Shown: positions 51,332 through 60,537, numbered from the stretch's first letter. The stretch: DNA of 64,000 nt from Bacillota bacterium (GCA_021781745.1 JAJXWH010000001.1:62001-126000); one strand, 5' to 3'. The notes: generated by a model from the sequence alone, not told the origin. Translations and numbers: made by a program.

Positions 51332-52327
51332 TTGAAAACTCAAATTATTGCAGAAATAGGTGTAAATCATAATGGTAATTATGAAATTGCAGAAAAAATG
51401 GTTTATGAAGCAAAAAAATGTGGAGCTGATATTGTAAAGTTTCAGACAGCAAAGCCAGAATTAGTAATGTCAAAGTTTGCTGAAAAAGCAGAATATCAAA
51501 TAAATAATACAAATAATAATGAAAGCCAGTTGGAAATGTGTAAAAAAATACATTTGCCATTTGAAGATTATATAAAATTAAAAGATATTTGTGATAAAAT
51601 TGATATACAATTTTTATCTACACCTTTTGATTTAGAAAGTGTAGATTTTCTTAAAAATATGGACATTCCTTTATGGAAAATTCCGTCTGGGGAGATAACT
51701 AACTTGCCGTACTTAATAAAGATTGCAAATACTCATAAGCCTATAATAATGTCAACTGGTATGTGTGAGATAAGAGAAATTGAAGAGGCAATGAAAATAT
51801 TAAAAGAAAACGGCTCTGGAGAGATAACTTTATTACATTGTACAACAGAATATCCGGCCCCAATTGAAGATGTGAATTTGAAGGCAATGCTAACTCTTAA
51901 GGAAAAATTTAATGTTAATGTAGGGTATTCAGATCATACTAAAGGAATAGAAGTTCCTATAGCAGCAGTAGCTATGGGGGCAATGGTAATAGAAAAACAT
52001 TTTACACTTGATAAAAGTATGGAGGGGCCTGACCATAAAGCAAGTTTAGAGCCAAGTGAATTAAAAGAAATGATTAATAGCATTAGAAATGTGGAATTAG
52101 CCATGGGAAATGGAGAAAAGAAGCCTGCGGCTTCTGAGGTGAAAAATATAGAAATAGCTAGAAAAAGCATTGTTGCAAAAGTTGGTATAAAAAAAGATGA
52201 TATTCTTACTGAAGAGAATATTACTGTTAAGCGTCCAGGTAATGGTATTTCTCCTATGAAGTGGTTTGAGGTTTTAGGGAAGAAAGCTATAAGAGATTTT
52301 GAGGAAGATGAGTTGATAGAAATATGA
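51332..52327 (+). CDS. legI: N,N'-diacetyllegionaminate synthase (NeuB family, LegI)
   Basis: This enzyme condenses phosphoenolpyruvate with a 2,4-diamino-6-deoxy-mannose to give legionaminic acid. The 331-aa protein has the NeuB barrel: EIGVNHNGNYEIA, VKFQTAKP, the STGM and HCTTEYP segments, GYSDHT, EKHFTLDK and GPDHKASLEP. A complete C-terminal SAF (antifreeze-like) domain (about 275-331) begins at KSIVAKVGIKKDD. TTG 51332 is chosen because AGAGGAG lies before it. Its stop overlaps legG by four bases. Confidence 0.92.
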   Translation: MKTQIIAEIGVNHNGNYEIAEKMVYEAKKCGADIVKFQTAKPELVMSKFAEKAEYQINNTNNNESQLEMCKKIHLPFEDYIKLKDICDKIDIQFLSTPFDLESVDFLKNMDIPLWKIPSGEITNLPYLIKIANTHKPIIMSTGMCEIREIEEAMKILKENGSGEITLLHCTTEYPAPIEDVNLKAMLTLKEKFNVNVGYSDHTKGIEVPIAAVAMGAMVIEKHFTLDKSMEGPDHKASLEPSELKEMINSIRNVELAMGNGEKKPAASEVKNIEIARKSIVAKVGIKKDDILTEENITVKRPGNGISPMKWFEVLGKKAIRDFEEDELIEI

Positions 52328-53484
52328 AAAAAAATATATGTGTAGTGACAGGTACAAGAGCAGAGTATGGATTGCTTAAAAGATTGATATTTAAATTAAG
52401 TGATAATATAAACTTTCATACTAAAATAGTTGCTACAGGTATGCATCTTTCTCCTGAATTTGGACTTACATACAAAGAAATTGAAAAAGATGGATTAAAA
52501 ATAGATGAAAAAATAGAAATTTTGTTAAGCTCAGATACGCCTGAGTCTATTTCTAAAAGTATGGGGCTGACAATAATAAGTTTTTCAGAATATTTTAAAA
52601 GAACACAGCCAGATTTGATTATTATTTTAGGAGATAGATATGAAATATTATCAGTATGTTGTGCAGCTATGAATGCAAGAATTCCAATTGCACATTTATA
52701 TGGGGGAGAAACAACTGAAGGGGCCATTGATGAATGTATTAGACATGCAATTACCAAGATGAGTTATTTACATTTTACTAGCACAGAAAAATATAGAAAT
52801 AGGGTAATACAGTTGGGAGAAAATCCTGATAGAGTATTTAACGTAGGAGCTCTAGGAGTTGAAAACATATTAAAAACTCAATTGTTATTAAAATCAGAGT
52901 TAGAAGAACAAATTAGTTTCAAATTGGATAAACCATATGCTGTAGTTACATTTCATCCAGTTACTTTAGAAGAAAATAATGTTGAATATCAATTTCAACA
53001 ATTATTAAATGCTTGCAGTAAATATAAGGATATGAAATTTATATTTACTAAAGCTAATTCTGATGCTAATGGAAGAATAATAAATTATATGATTGATAAA
53101 TATGTATTAGAAAATTCGAACTCAGTAGGTTTTGAATCTTTAGGGATGCTTAGATATTTAAGTGCAGTTAAGTACTGCAGCATGGTTATTGGGAATTCGT
53201 CCAGCGGAATAGTTGAAGCACCGACTTTTAATATACCTACAATCAATATAGGTAATCGTCAAAAAGGTAGATTAAAAGTAGAAACAATAATTGATTGTGA
53301 GGCCGAAACCAATGAAATTATTTTATCAATAGATAAAGCTAAAAGTAATGAATTTCAAGAAATAACTAAAAATTATATTAATATATTTGGAGATGGAAAT
53401 ACATCTGAAAGAATTTCTAAAATAATACAAGAATTTTTACTGGAAGAAAAAATAAATTTAAATAAGGAGTTTTACGACTTATAG
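52324..53484 (+). CDS. legG: Hydrolysing nucleotide-sugar 2-epimerase (LegG/NeuC)
   Basis: LegG removes the nucleotide while inverting C2, giving the free diamino-mannose used by LegI. The 386-aa protein carries the NeuC-family motifs VVTGTRAEYGLLK near the start, ILGDRYEI, HLYGGETTEGAIDE and GNSSSGIVEAPTF. It overlaps legI by four bases (ATGA) and is followed by legF after 16 bases, so translation is coupled. Gene order favours LegG; NeuC (UDP-GlcNAc specific) cannot be excluded by sequence alone. Confidence 0.9.
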   Translation: MKKNICVVTGTRAEYGLLKRLIFKLSDNINFHTKIVATGMHLSPEFGLTYKEIEKDGLKIDEKIEILLSSDTPESISKSMGLTIISFSEYFKRTQPDLIIILGDRYEILSVCCAAMNARIPIAHLYGGETTEGAIDECIRHAITKMSYLHFTSTEKYRNRVIQLGENPDRVFNVGALGVENILKTQLLLKSELEEQISFKLDKPYAVVTFHPVTLEENNVEYQFQQLLNACSKYKDMKFIFTKANSDANGRIINYMIDKYVLENSNSVGFESLGMLRYLSAVKYCSMVIGNSSSGIVEAPTFNIPTINIGNRQKGRLKVETIIDCEAETNEIILSIDKAKSNEFQEITKNYINIFGDGNTSERISKIIQEFLLEEKINLNKEFYDL

Positions 53485-53500
53485 TTAAATAGGTGATTGT

Positions 53501-54190
53501 ATGAAGAATAAAATTTTGGCTATAATACCGGCAAGAAGTGGTTCAAAAGGACTTAAGGATAAAAATATAAAGCTTTTAAATGGTAAGCCGTTAATAGCTT
53601 ATACAATAGAAGCAGCAGTTAAAAGTGAAGTTTTTGAAGATGTAATTGTATCTACAGATTCAGAGAAGTACAAAGAAATTTCTGAAGAATATGGCGCATG
53701 GGTTCCGTTTTTGAGGTCAGAACACTTAGCTCAGGACACATCATCAACAAATGATGTAATAGAAGATGTATTATTAAAATTAAGAGAGATTAATAAAGAA
53801 TATGATGCTTTTATGATATTGCAGCCTACATCACCACTTAGAGACGGGAAGCATATTATAAATTCTGTTAACTTATCTTACGAAAAAAAAGCTAATGCCA
53901 TAATTGGAATGTGTGAATGTGATCATTCACCATTGTTAACAACTAAATTAAGCGAAGATATGAAATTAGATGGGTTTTTATCTGATTTTTCAAAAACTAG
54001 AAGGCAGGATTTAAAGAAATTTTATAGAGTAAATGGAGCAATATATTTAATTAAAGTGGATTACTTTTTAAAATATAAAAATTTTTATAAAGAAAAAAGT
54101 TATGCGTATATTATGGATAAAAGAGTATCTGTTGATATTGATGATATTTATGATTTTGAATACGCAGAATATTTAATTAAACATACATAA
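53501..54190 (+). CDS. legF: CMP-nonulosonate synthetase (LegF/NeuA)
   Basis: This activates the nonulosonic acid with CTP to the CMP-sugar that is the donor for Maf-type flagellin glycosylation. The 229-aa protein has the P-loop ILAIIPARSGSKGLKDKNI (IPARSGSKGLKDKN), MILQPTSPLRDGKHI and the SVDIDDIYDFEYAE region of the family. AGGTGATT precedes the ATG. It is the last gene of the legionaminic block; a strong hairpin lies just downstream, between it and the convergent glycosyltransferase gene. Confidence 0.9.
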   Translation: MKNKILAIIPARSGSKGLKDKNIKLLNGKPLIAYTIEAAVKSEVFEDVIVSTDSEKYKEISEEYGAWVPFLRSEHLAQDTSSTNDVIEDVLLKLREINKEYDAFMILQPTSPLRDGKHIINSVNLSYEKKANAIIGMCECDHSPLLTTKLSEDMKLDGFLSDFSKTRRQDLKKFYRVNGAIYLIKVDYFLKYKNFYKEKSYAYIMDKRVSVDIDDIYDFEYAEYLIKHT

Positions 54191-54215
54191 CAGAATATAT
54201 AGTTATTAAAACCTT

Positions 54216-54265
54216 ACCTGCTATTCAAATTATTTTATGAAAAATTAATAATTTGCTTAGCAGGT
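54216..54265. terminator. Bidirectional terminator between legF and the glycosyltransferase gene
   Basis: ACCTGCTA (54216-54223) pairs with TAGCAGGT (54258-54265); an inner stem AAATTATT / AATAATTT extends it. It lies between two genes that point toward each other. The T tracts on both sides are weak, so the stem, not the tract, carries the call. Confidence 0.65.
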
Positions 54266-54305
54266 ATTATTGGTGGCATAATTTAGATGTTTAAATAAAT
54301 ATTGA

Positions 54306-56195
54306 TTATTTATTTCTAAATTCTTGGTTTGTTTGCTTTATGTAATCAATTATTAGTATACGTATTTCTTCGTTAATAGATATGTTTAGTTTATCTATTC
54401 CTTTTACACAACAATCATGTATTTCATCATATATTTTATTCCAATCGTAGCCTGCCTTTATATATTTATCTTTAACTAAGGTTACTAAAAAATTTGTTTT
54501 CCAGCATAAATTCATATAGGCTGTCAGTGTTAAATTAATGCTATTAAGAGGTAATTTATTTATTAAATCAATCCAACCTATATGTTGTTCAATACGATTT
54601 TGATATGAATAGAAAGTAGGAAGATCTAGTTTTTGGATAAATGAAATGGAATTAACAACATTATCGCAAGAAATATCTAATTCAGAAGAAATAGTATCTT
54701 GGAGATCAATTTGCGTTTGTAATTCACTTTCACCCTCTATGCAAAGAATTTTATTATCTTTGTAACAACTACCATAAAAACTAAGTAAAGCATCTAACCA
54801 CATGTGAGGGTAACCAAAGCACGAAATATTATTCTTATTGTCAATAACAAATTGTGTAAGATTATTCTTACGAATTATATTGGTATTATATATGATTCCG
54901 GGCATATAGTTTGTGGATAGAAAAATTGTTAAAAATGCATCGTCACCGGCAAGTGTATATGTATCAGTTAAATTAGCATAGGTTTTAGAAGTGCCAGATC
55001 TTACTAAACCTAATTGGGGATTATTTTTTAGAAGGTTCATATAATAAGGAAGTGTTTCAAGGTTAACTTTATCTTCATCACTAAGAATTAAAGAAAATTT
55101 ACCTTTAGATAATTCCAATACCTTACAAAAGTTGCCTAAAAAACCGGTATTAAATTCTGATTTAAAATATTTAATTCTAGAATCAGGAAAATCTTTTATT
55201 TGATTATACTCATCTAAGTATTTATCAGAATTATTATCTGAAACTATAATTTCAATTTCTGAATCATAATCAGATTCTAACAAAGACATAACACTATCTA
55301 ATGCCCTATGTCCTCTATTCCAAGATGGGAAACATATGCTAAGTAAAATATTATTGTCATTTCTACCTTTAGGAGAAAGTCTAAATTTATGCTCTTCATC
55401 AATAATGGCCTGAATTGTGTTTCTAAAAGCAATTTCAGAGTCGTTATTTCCAGTAAATATTAAACGAGGTAGATATAATGAAGTGTTATTTCTAAAATAT
55501 TTTAACATAATATCTAATGATTCAAATATAGTTACATTACTTAAACATGCATCGACCACTTTTGGAAGTTTAAAAAAAGATAAAATTCTAAATGGATGTT
55601 CAGAAATGTAGTATATAATTTTATCAGTATTAGGATTTTGAAATGGTATAACATTATTTAAATTTCCATTGTCGATTAATAGAATATCTGAGAATTCATT
55701 TTGAAATTCAAATTTAAGAGCATTTCTGATTTTCTTATCACTTAAATCTATAATTCCGTTAAAACTGTCAGTTTCTTTATCGAAAATGTAATACTTATCT
55801 TCAGTAATTGGAATAAATTCTAAGGGCAAATTGTTATATTCTATTTTTTTTACATTAGGATGTTTAGGGATAGAATTATACACATCAATATTATTATCAT
55901 AAGCACTTTTAAACTCATCTAGATTAGGATCTATGAAACAATTAAAGATAAACTCTTTAATCGTATTTTTCATATAGTTATTTTTATATGCATTGTGTAA
56001 CATAATTAAGCAATCCTCATATAAATGATTATCAAATAATATCAATGCATACTCATAATATAGCCAAGGTAAGTTCTTATCATCATTTTGTTCTAAAGAT
56101 TTTATGAGTTTTGAAAATTCAATACAGGCTTCTTGAGATTGGTTATTTCTAATAAGAGATTTTATAAATTCTAAATGTTTATCTAAAATGGTCAT
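54306..56195 (-). CDS. TPR-headed family-2 glycosyltransferase
   Basis: This 629-aa protein has three parts: an N-terminal helical repeat region (about 1-100, TPR-like), a middle domain of unknown fold (about 110-285), and a GT-A glycosyltransferase starting at LLSICFPSWNRGHRALDSVM (about 290) with IIVSDNNSDKYL and the acidic LILSDEDKV site. There is no membrane helix. It is the only minus-strand gene in the glycan island. It may extend the glycan on flagellin or act on the second sugar. TAGGAGGA precedes the ATG. A weak sigma-D type site lies about 40 bases upstream on its strand. Confidence 0.82.
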   Translation of the reverse strand: MTILDKHLEFIKSLIRNNQSQEACIEFSKLIKSLEQNDDKNLPWLYYEYALILFDNHLYEDCLIMLHNAYKNNYMKNTIKEFIFNCFIDPNLDEFKSAYDNNIDVYNSIPKHPNVKKIEYNNLPLEFIPITEDKYYIFDKETDSFNGIIDLSDKKIRNALKFEFQNEFSDILLIDNGNLNNVIPFQNPNTDKIIYYISEHPFRILSFFKLPKVVDACLSNVTIFESLDIMLKYFRNNTSLYLPRLIFTGNNDSEIAFRNTIQAIIDEEHKFRLSPKGRNDNNILLSICFPSWNRGHRALDSVMSLLESDYDSEIEIIVSDNNSDKYLDEYNQIKDFPDSRIKYFKSEFNTGFLGNFCKVLELSKGKFSLILSDEDKVNLETLPYYMNLLKNNPQLGLVRSGTSKTYANLTDTYTLAGDDAFLTIFLSTNYMPGIIYNTNIIRKNNLTQFVIDNKNNISCFGYPHMWLDALLSFYGSCYKDNKILCIEGESELQTQIDLQDTISSELDISCDNVVNSISFIQKLDLPTFYSYQNRIEQHIGWIDLINKLPLNSINLTLTAYMNLCWKTNFLVTLVKDKYIKAGYDWNKIYDEIHDCCVKGIDKLNISINEEIRILIIDYIKQTNQEFRNK

Positions 56196-56235
56196 AAATA
56201 ATCCTCCTAAAATGTTAAGTCTTATACATTTTAAT

Positions 56236-56262
56236 ATATCGGAAGAAACAAAAAAAGCTGAA
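56236..56262 (-). promoter_or_regulatory. Weak sigma-D type promoter of the glycosyltransferase gene
   Basis: Read on the minus strand, CGATAT (plus-strand 56236-56241) lies 17 bases downstream of TTCA (56259-56262). The -10 box is perfect for the sigma-D type but TTCA matches TAAA at only two of four positions. Distance to the ATG is about 40 bases. It would form a divergent pair with the rfbF promoter. Confidence 0.35.
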
Positions 56263-56309
56263 TATATTTGATGTTATTATATAAATATAAAGTTTCATAG
56301 TTTATTGTA

Positions 56310-56336
56310 TAAAGGATTAGTAATTATTATCGATAT
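56310..56336 (+). promoter_or_regulatory. Sigma-D type promoter of the second sugar module (rfbF)
   Basis: TAAA (56310-56313) and CGATAT (56331-56336) are exactly 17 bases apart. The site is about 65 bases upstream of rfbF. It matches the flgM, flagellin and Maf gene promoters in geometry and suggests that the second sugar is also made in step with the filament. Confidence 0.68.
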
Positions 56337-56400
56337 ATAAATAAAAGATAAAAATTAAAGTAATTATATTTTTTGAAGAGGCTAGTAGGGAGGATGTTTA

Positions 56401-57180
56401 ATGAAAGTAGTAATACTTGCGGGTGGATATGGAACTAGGATATCGGAAGAATCCCATTTAAGACCAAAGCCTATGATAGAAATTGGAGGTAATCCGATAT
56501 TATGGCATATAATGAAAGGTTATTCATATTATGGATTTAATGAATTCATAATATGCTGCGGATATAAAGGATATATGATAAAAGAATATTTTGCAGATTA
56601 TTATTTACATAGATCAGATATTACTTTTGACTTCAAAGAGAATAATAAAATGACAATTCATTCAAATGTAGCAGAACCATGGAAGGTAACTCTTGTTGAT
56701 ACGGGGGTTGATACCATGACAGGAGGCAGACTTAAGAGAGTTCAAAAGTATATTGGAGATGAGACTTTTATGCTTACATATGGCGATGGAGTTAGTGATA
56801 TTAACATTGCGAAGTTATTGGAATTTCATAAAAAAAATAATAAAATAGCAACAATTACAGCAATTCAACCAGGTGGAAGGTTTGGAGTTCTTGATATAGA
56901 TTATGATAATACAACAATTAAATCATTTGTTGAAAAATCAAAAGAAGATGGTGGATGGATTAATGGAGGATTTATGGTTTTAGAACCAAGAATTTTTGAT
57001 TATATTAAAGATGATGAAACCTTTTTAGAGAAAGAACCATTGGAAAATTTAGCAAGAGATAAAATGTTAAATGCATATAAGCATAATGGATTTTGGCAAT
57101 GTATGGATACTCAAAGGGATAAGGGTTTGCTCGAGCAGTTATGGAAAGAAAATAATTCTAAATGGAAGGTTTGGGATTAA
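56401..57180 (+). CDS. rfbF: Glucose-1-phosphate cytidylyltransferase RfbF
   Basis: RfbF (DdhA) makes CDP-glucose from CTP and glucose-1-phosphate, the entry step for CDP-deoxysugars. The 259-aa protein has LAGGYGTRISEESHLRPKPM at the start (AGGYGTRISEE), GGNPILWHIM, and a later LTYGDGVSDI and GGWINGGFMV. The length is typical. GGGAGG precedes the ATG. The last base of its stop codon is the first base of the rfbG ATG, so the pair is translationally coupled. Confidence 0.94.
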   Translation: MKVVILAGGYGTRISEESHLRPKPMIEIGGNPILWHIMKGYSYYGFNEFIICCGYKGYMIKEYFADYYLHRSDITFDFKENNKMTIHSNVAEPWKVTLVDTGVDTMTGGRLKRVQKYIGDETFMLTYGDGVSDINIAKLLEFHKKNNKIATITAIQPGGRFGVLDIDYDNTTIKSFVEKSKEDGGWINGGFMVLEPRIFDYIKDDETFLEKEPLENLARDKMLNAYKHNGFWQCMDTQRDKGLLEQLWKENNSKWKVWD

Positions 57181-58259
57181 TGCTTGATTTTTATAAAAAT
57201 AAAAAAGTTTTTATAACAGGACATACTGGTTTTAAAGGAAGTTGGCTAAGTAAAATACTATCAATGGCAGGAGCAGAAGTCACTGGATTTTCACAGTTAC
57301 CTAATACGAAGCCTTCATTATTTGATATTATTAATGTTAAAGACAATATAAACTCAATAATTGGAGATATAAGGGATTTAGAGAGTTTAAAAGAAGCAGT
57401 ATGTAAGTCTAAGCCAGATATTGTTTTTCATCTTGCAGCACAACCTTTAGTTAGAGAATCATATAAAAATCCAGTATATACATATGAAACAAATGTCATG
57501 GGAACTGTAAATTTACTTGAAGCTATAAGAAATTGCGATAGTATACGGTCAGTAGTTAATATTACAACAGATAAAGTTTATGAAAATAATGAATGGGATT
57601 GGGGCTATAGAGAAAATGATAATCTAAATGGTTTTGATCCGTATTCAAACTCTAAGTCTTGTTCAGAACTTGTCACGAGTTCATATAAAAATTCGTTCTT
57701 TAAGGATAATAACGATATAGCTATATCAACCGCAAGGGCAGGAAATGTTATAGGTGGGGGAGATTTTTCAGAGGATAGAATAATTCCAGATTGTATAAGA
57801 GCAGCTGTTAATGATAAAGATATTTATGTAAGGAATCCTAAATCAGTTAGGCCTTATCAACATGTATTTGAAGCACTTTTAGGGTATTTATTAATTGCAG
57901 AAAAGCAATATGGAGATAAATCTCTTGAAGGAAATTATAATATAGGACCTAGTGACAATGGATGTGTGACTACTGCTGAAGTTGTAGATATGTTTTGTGA
58001 TGCGTGGAAAAATGTAATATGGGAAAGTAAAGCAGAAGCTAATTCTTCTCATGAAGCAAATTTTTTAAAGCTTGATTGCTCAAAAATAAGAAATAAAATT
58101 GGTTGGAAACCTAAGATTGGAATAGAAGATGCTATAGATTTAACAGTAGAATGGACAAAATGTTATTATGAAAATAAAAATATAAATTACTTGTCAGAAA
58201 AACAAATATATGATTATTTTGGTGATAAAATTTTATATCTAAAAATAAATAATATATAA
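57180..58259 (+). CDS. rfbG: CDP-glucose 4,6-dehydratase RfbG
   Basis: RfbG (DdhB) turns CDP-glucose into CDP-4-keto-6-deoxyglucose. It is a short-chain dehydrogenase of 359 aa with the NAD motif FITGHTGFKGSWL, the catalytic region TTDKVYENNEW and the Tyr-Lys pair in DPYSNSKSCSEL. ATG 57180 overlaps the rfbF stop codon; an in-frame ATG at 57162 lies inside rfbF. Usual partners in 3,6-dideoxy sugar pathways (RfbH/DdhC and its reductase) are not seen downstream, at least up to the window edge. Confidence 0.94.
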   Translation: MLDFYKNKKVFITGHTGFKGSWLSKILSMAGAEVTGFSQLPNTKPSLFDIINVKDNINSIIGDIRDLESLKEAVCKSKPDIVFHLAAQPLVRESYKNPVYTYETNVMGTVNLLEAIRNCDSIRSVVNITTDKVYENNEWDWGYRENDNLNGFDPYSNSKSCSELVTSSYKNSFFKDNNDIAISTARAGNVIGGGDFSEDRIIPDCIRAAVNDKDIYVRNPKSVRPYQHVFEALLGYLLIAEKQYGDKSLEGNYNIGPSDNGCVTTAEVVDMFCDAWKNVIWESKAEANSSHEANFLKLDCSKIRNKIGWKPKIGIEDAIDLTVEWTKCYYENKNINYLSEKQIYDYFGDKILYLKINNI

Positions 58260-58319
58260 ATAATAAAATGATAATTATAAATTTTAATATATTAATTAAT
58301 AAAATTGGAGGAATATTAA

Positions 58320-59144
58320 ATGAAAACATACATAATAGCAGAAATAGGAATAAATCATAATGGAGATATGGAAATAGCTAAAAAACTTATTGATGCAGCT
58401 GTAATAGCAGGATGTAATGCAGTGAAGTTCCAAAAAAGAACAATTGATAAAGTTTATAGTAAAGAAATGTTAGATGGACCACGTGTAAGTCCATGGGGAA
58501 CTACTCAAAGAGAACAAAAAGAAGGCCTTGAATTTAATGAAAAAGAATATGATGAGATTAATGAATATTGTAAAGGAAAAGGAATAGATTGGTTTGCATC
58601 AGCTTGGGATATAGACTCACAAAAATTTTTACAAAAATATGATTTGAAATATAATAAGGTAGCTTCTGCAATGCTTAATAATTATAAGATATTAGAAGAA
58701 ATTGCAGCAGAAGGAAAGTATACTTTTATTTCAACTGGAATGAGTAATTATGAAGAAATAGATAAAGCTGTAGAAATATTTAAAAATAAAAATTGTCCAT
58801 TTGAGTTAATGCATTGTAATAGTACATATCCTATGAAAAATGAAGATGCAAATCTAATGATGATTAAGAAATTAGAAGAAAAATATAATTGTAAAGTTGG
58901 ATATAGTGGACATGAAGCAGGAATTTTAGTAAGCACTTGTGCAGTTGCTCTTGGAGCAAAATCTATTGAAAGACATATTACATTAGACAAAACAATGTAT
59001 GGTTCAGATCAAGCTGCATCTGTGGAACCATATGAATTATGCAAATTGGTAAAAGATATCAGAGAAGTTGAAAAGATACTAGGTAACGGAGAAAAAGTAT
59101 TAAGTAAAGCAGAAATGCAAGTGAGAAAAAAATTAAGAGGATAA
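58320..59144 (+). CDS. NeuB-family synthase without SAF domain
   Basis: This 274-aa protein has the full NeuB barrel and its key segments: EIGINHNGDMEIAKK, VKFQKRTID, STGMSNYEEI, HCNSTYPMKN, VGYSGHEAG, ERHITLDK and SDQAASVEP. It should therefore condense PEP with a sugar aldehyde or aldose. It stops right after the barrel (VEKILGNGEKVL...), lacking the ~60-residue SAF domain found in LegI at 51332. The end looks natural, with a clean stop and no leftover SAF reading frame. Substrate is unknown; position suggests a product of the KdsC-GmhA fusion or related sugar. TGGAGGA precedes the ATG. Confidence 0.85.
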   Translation: MKTYIIAEIGINHNGDMEIAKKLIDAAVIAGCNAVKFQKRTIDKVYSKEMLDGPRVSPWGTTQREQKEGLEFNEKEYDEINEYCKGKGIDWFASAWDIDSQKFLQKYDLKYNKVASAMLNNYKILEEIAAEGKYTFISTGMSNYEEIDKAVEIFKNKNCPFELMHCNSTYPMKNEDANLMMIKKLEEKYNCKVGYSGHEAGILVSTCAVALGAKSIERHITLDKTMYGSDQAASVEPYELCKLVKDIREVEKILGNGEKVLSKAEMQVRKKLRG

Positions 59145-59207
59145 TGAATAAAAGTGTTAATTGGAATAATAAATTCACAGATGCTATAGAATTAAATAGT
59201 TGTTTTT

Positions 59208-59235
59208 CACTGTAAAAAGTTTAATAGTGTTTTTT
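59208..59235 (+). terminator. Weak terminator or leader hairpin
   Basis: CACT...AGTG with an inner TAAA/TTTA pairing (59208-59229) is followed by six T residues. It lies between the NeuB-like gene and the SGNH-like gene. The stem is AT-rich and short, so it may only partly terminate. Confidence 0.35.
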
Positions 59236-59249
59236 AAGGAATTATTAAT

Positions 59250-60497
59250 ATGGTGCATGAAAAAATTAAGAAAAAAATTGTTGATACAGTAAAATTGAAA
59301 AAAAATGAAGAAGTAAATATCTATGTATTTGGACTTAGTTATTTAGGTAAACTCGCTATAAAGATACTAAAAGAAGTTAATCAAAAAGAAATAAAACTTA
59401 TAGATAATAATGAGAAGCTATGGAATACTAGTTTTGATAATGTGGTAATACATAATCCGAGAATGTTATTAGAAAATAAAAATGATAAAATGCTAATTTT
59501 TATAGCAGTTAATGATGAATATAATTTTCAGGTGGTAAAACAGCTAATAGGTTATGGATTTAAAGAAAATGAGGATTTTTATATTCTATCATCTTATGTA
59601 GAACCTAAGACAATGATAGCTGAATTGTTTTCAGAAGAAAAAAAGGATATATTTATTTTGGGTGATTCGGTAATGAATATGGTATCTTATTCAGATAAAG
59701 ATATGACTATACTTTATGATATGATAGAGAATGAATTAAATTCAAAATATAGCTTTGGTAAATTTCATTTTAGAGCATGCCACTTGGGGATTTTTTACAT
59801 AGTAATACAATATTTGGTTGCCTTTGCGAAGATTCCTTCAATGATAGTGCTTGAAATAAATATGTCTAATTTTTCACCTTATTATTATAAATATCAAAAT
59901 ACTAAAGTTTTTAATGAAATATACTTAAATTTAGTGCAAAATAATAGTTTTAATAGACATACATATGGATTTGATAAAGAGATTTCAGAAGCTGAGTATA
60001 TAAATAATGTGAATTTATATCGAGAAAAATTAAGTATAAAAAATAGTTATTTTGATTATTGGTTCAAATATAAGGCAAAAACAAGGAAAGATGTAAGTAA
60101 AAAGTACGGTTATCTAGGAACGTGGATATACAATTATAAATTAGAAAAATCTAATAGAAACCTATTGGCTTTAGAAGAAATAGTTAAAATATGTATAAAG
60201 AATAAAATTAAATTAGTATCATATATTACTCCAGTTAATTATAAGCAATATAAGAAATATGTAGGAAAAAACTTTCTGAAATATTATAAGATAAATACTG
60301 GGATAGTTGATGATATATTTATGAAATATTCAAATGAGAATATTTATTATGTGGATTATAGCTGTCTATTGGAGCCTAAAGAATTTATACATAAAAATGA
60401 TACAGTACATTTAAATAAAAAAGGAAGACAAAAGTTTTCAATTGAAATTATAAGAATTATAAATGACCAAATGAAAAGCTATAAAACTATTAAATAA
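59250..60497 (+). CDS. SGNH-like protein with an N-terminal Rossmann-like domain
   Basis: The 415-aa protein has two parts. Residues ~18-120 look like a nucleotide- or sugar-binding Rossmann-like domain (VNIYVFGLSYLGKLAIKIL, IDNNEKLW). Residues ~130-415 have SGNH hydrolase marks: the nucleophile Ser140 in ILGDSVMN and a C-terminal Asp384-x-x-His387 in NDTVHLNKKG. Such enzymes remove or transfer acetyl groups on polysaccharides. There is no signal peptide, so it would act in the cytoplasm. A similar N-terminal domain is seen in the truncated gene at 63481. AAGGAA precedes the ATG. Confidence 0.72.
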   Translation: MVHEKIKKKIVDTVKLKKNEEVNIYVFGLSYLGKLAIKILKEVNQKEIKLIDNNEKLWNTSFDNVVIHNPRMLLENKNDKMLIFIAVNDEYNFQVVKQLIGYGFKENEDFYILSSYVEPKTMIAELFSEEKKDIFILGDSVMNMVSYSDKDMTILYDMIENELNSKYSFGKFHFRACHLGIFYIVIQYLVAFAKIPSMIVLEINMSNFSPYYYKYQNTKVFNEIYLNLVQNNSFNRHTYGFDKEISEAEYINNVNLYREKLSIKNSYFDYWFKYKAKTRKDVSKKYGYLGTWIYNYKLEKSNRNLLALEEIVKICIKNKIKLVSYITPVNYKQYKKYVGKNFLKYYKINTGIVDDIFMKYSNENIYYVDYSCLLEPKEFIHKNDTVHLNKKGRQKFSIEIIRIINDQMKSYKTIK

Positions 60498-60537
60498 CGT
60501 TAAAAGCAAAATAAGATTAAGAGGTTGTTGAAATAAA

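Noticed and set aside
52416..52757. 113-aa minus-strand frame inside legG
   Set aside because: Lies entirely within a conserved enzyme gene on the other strand; no family resemblance.
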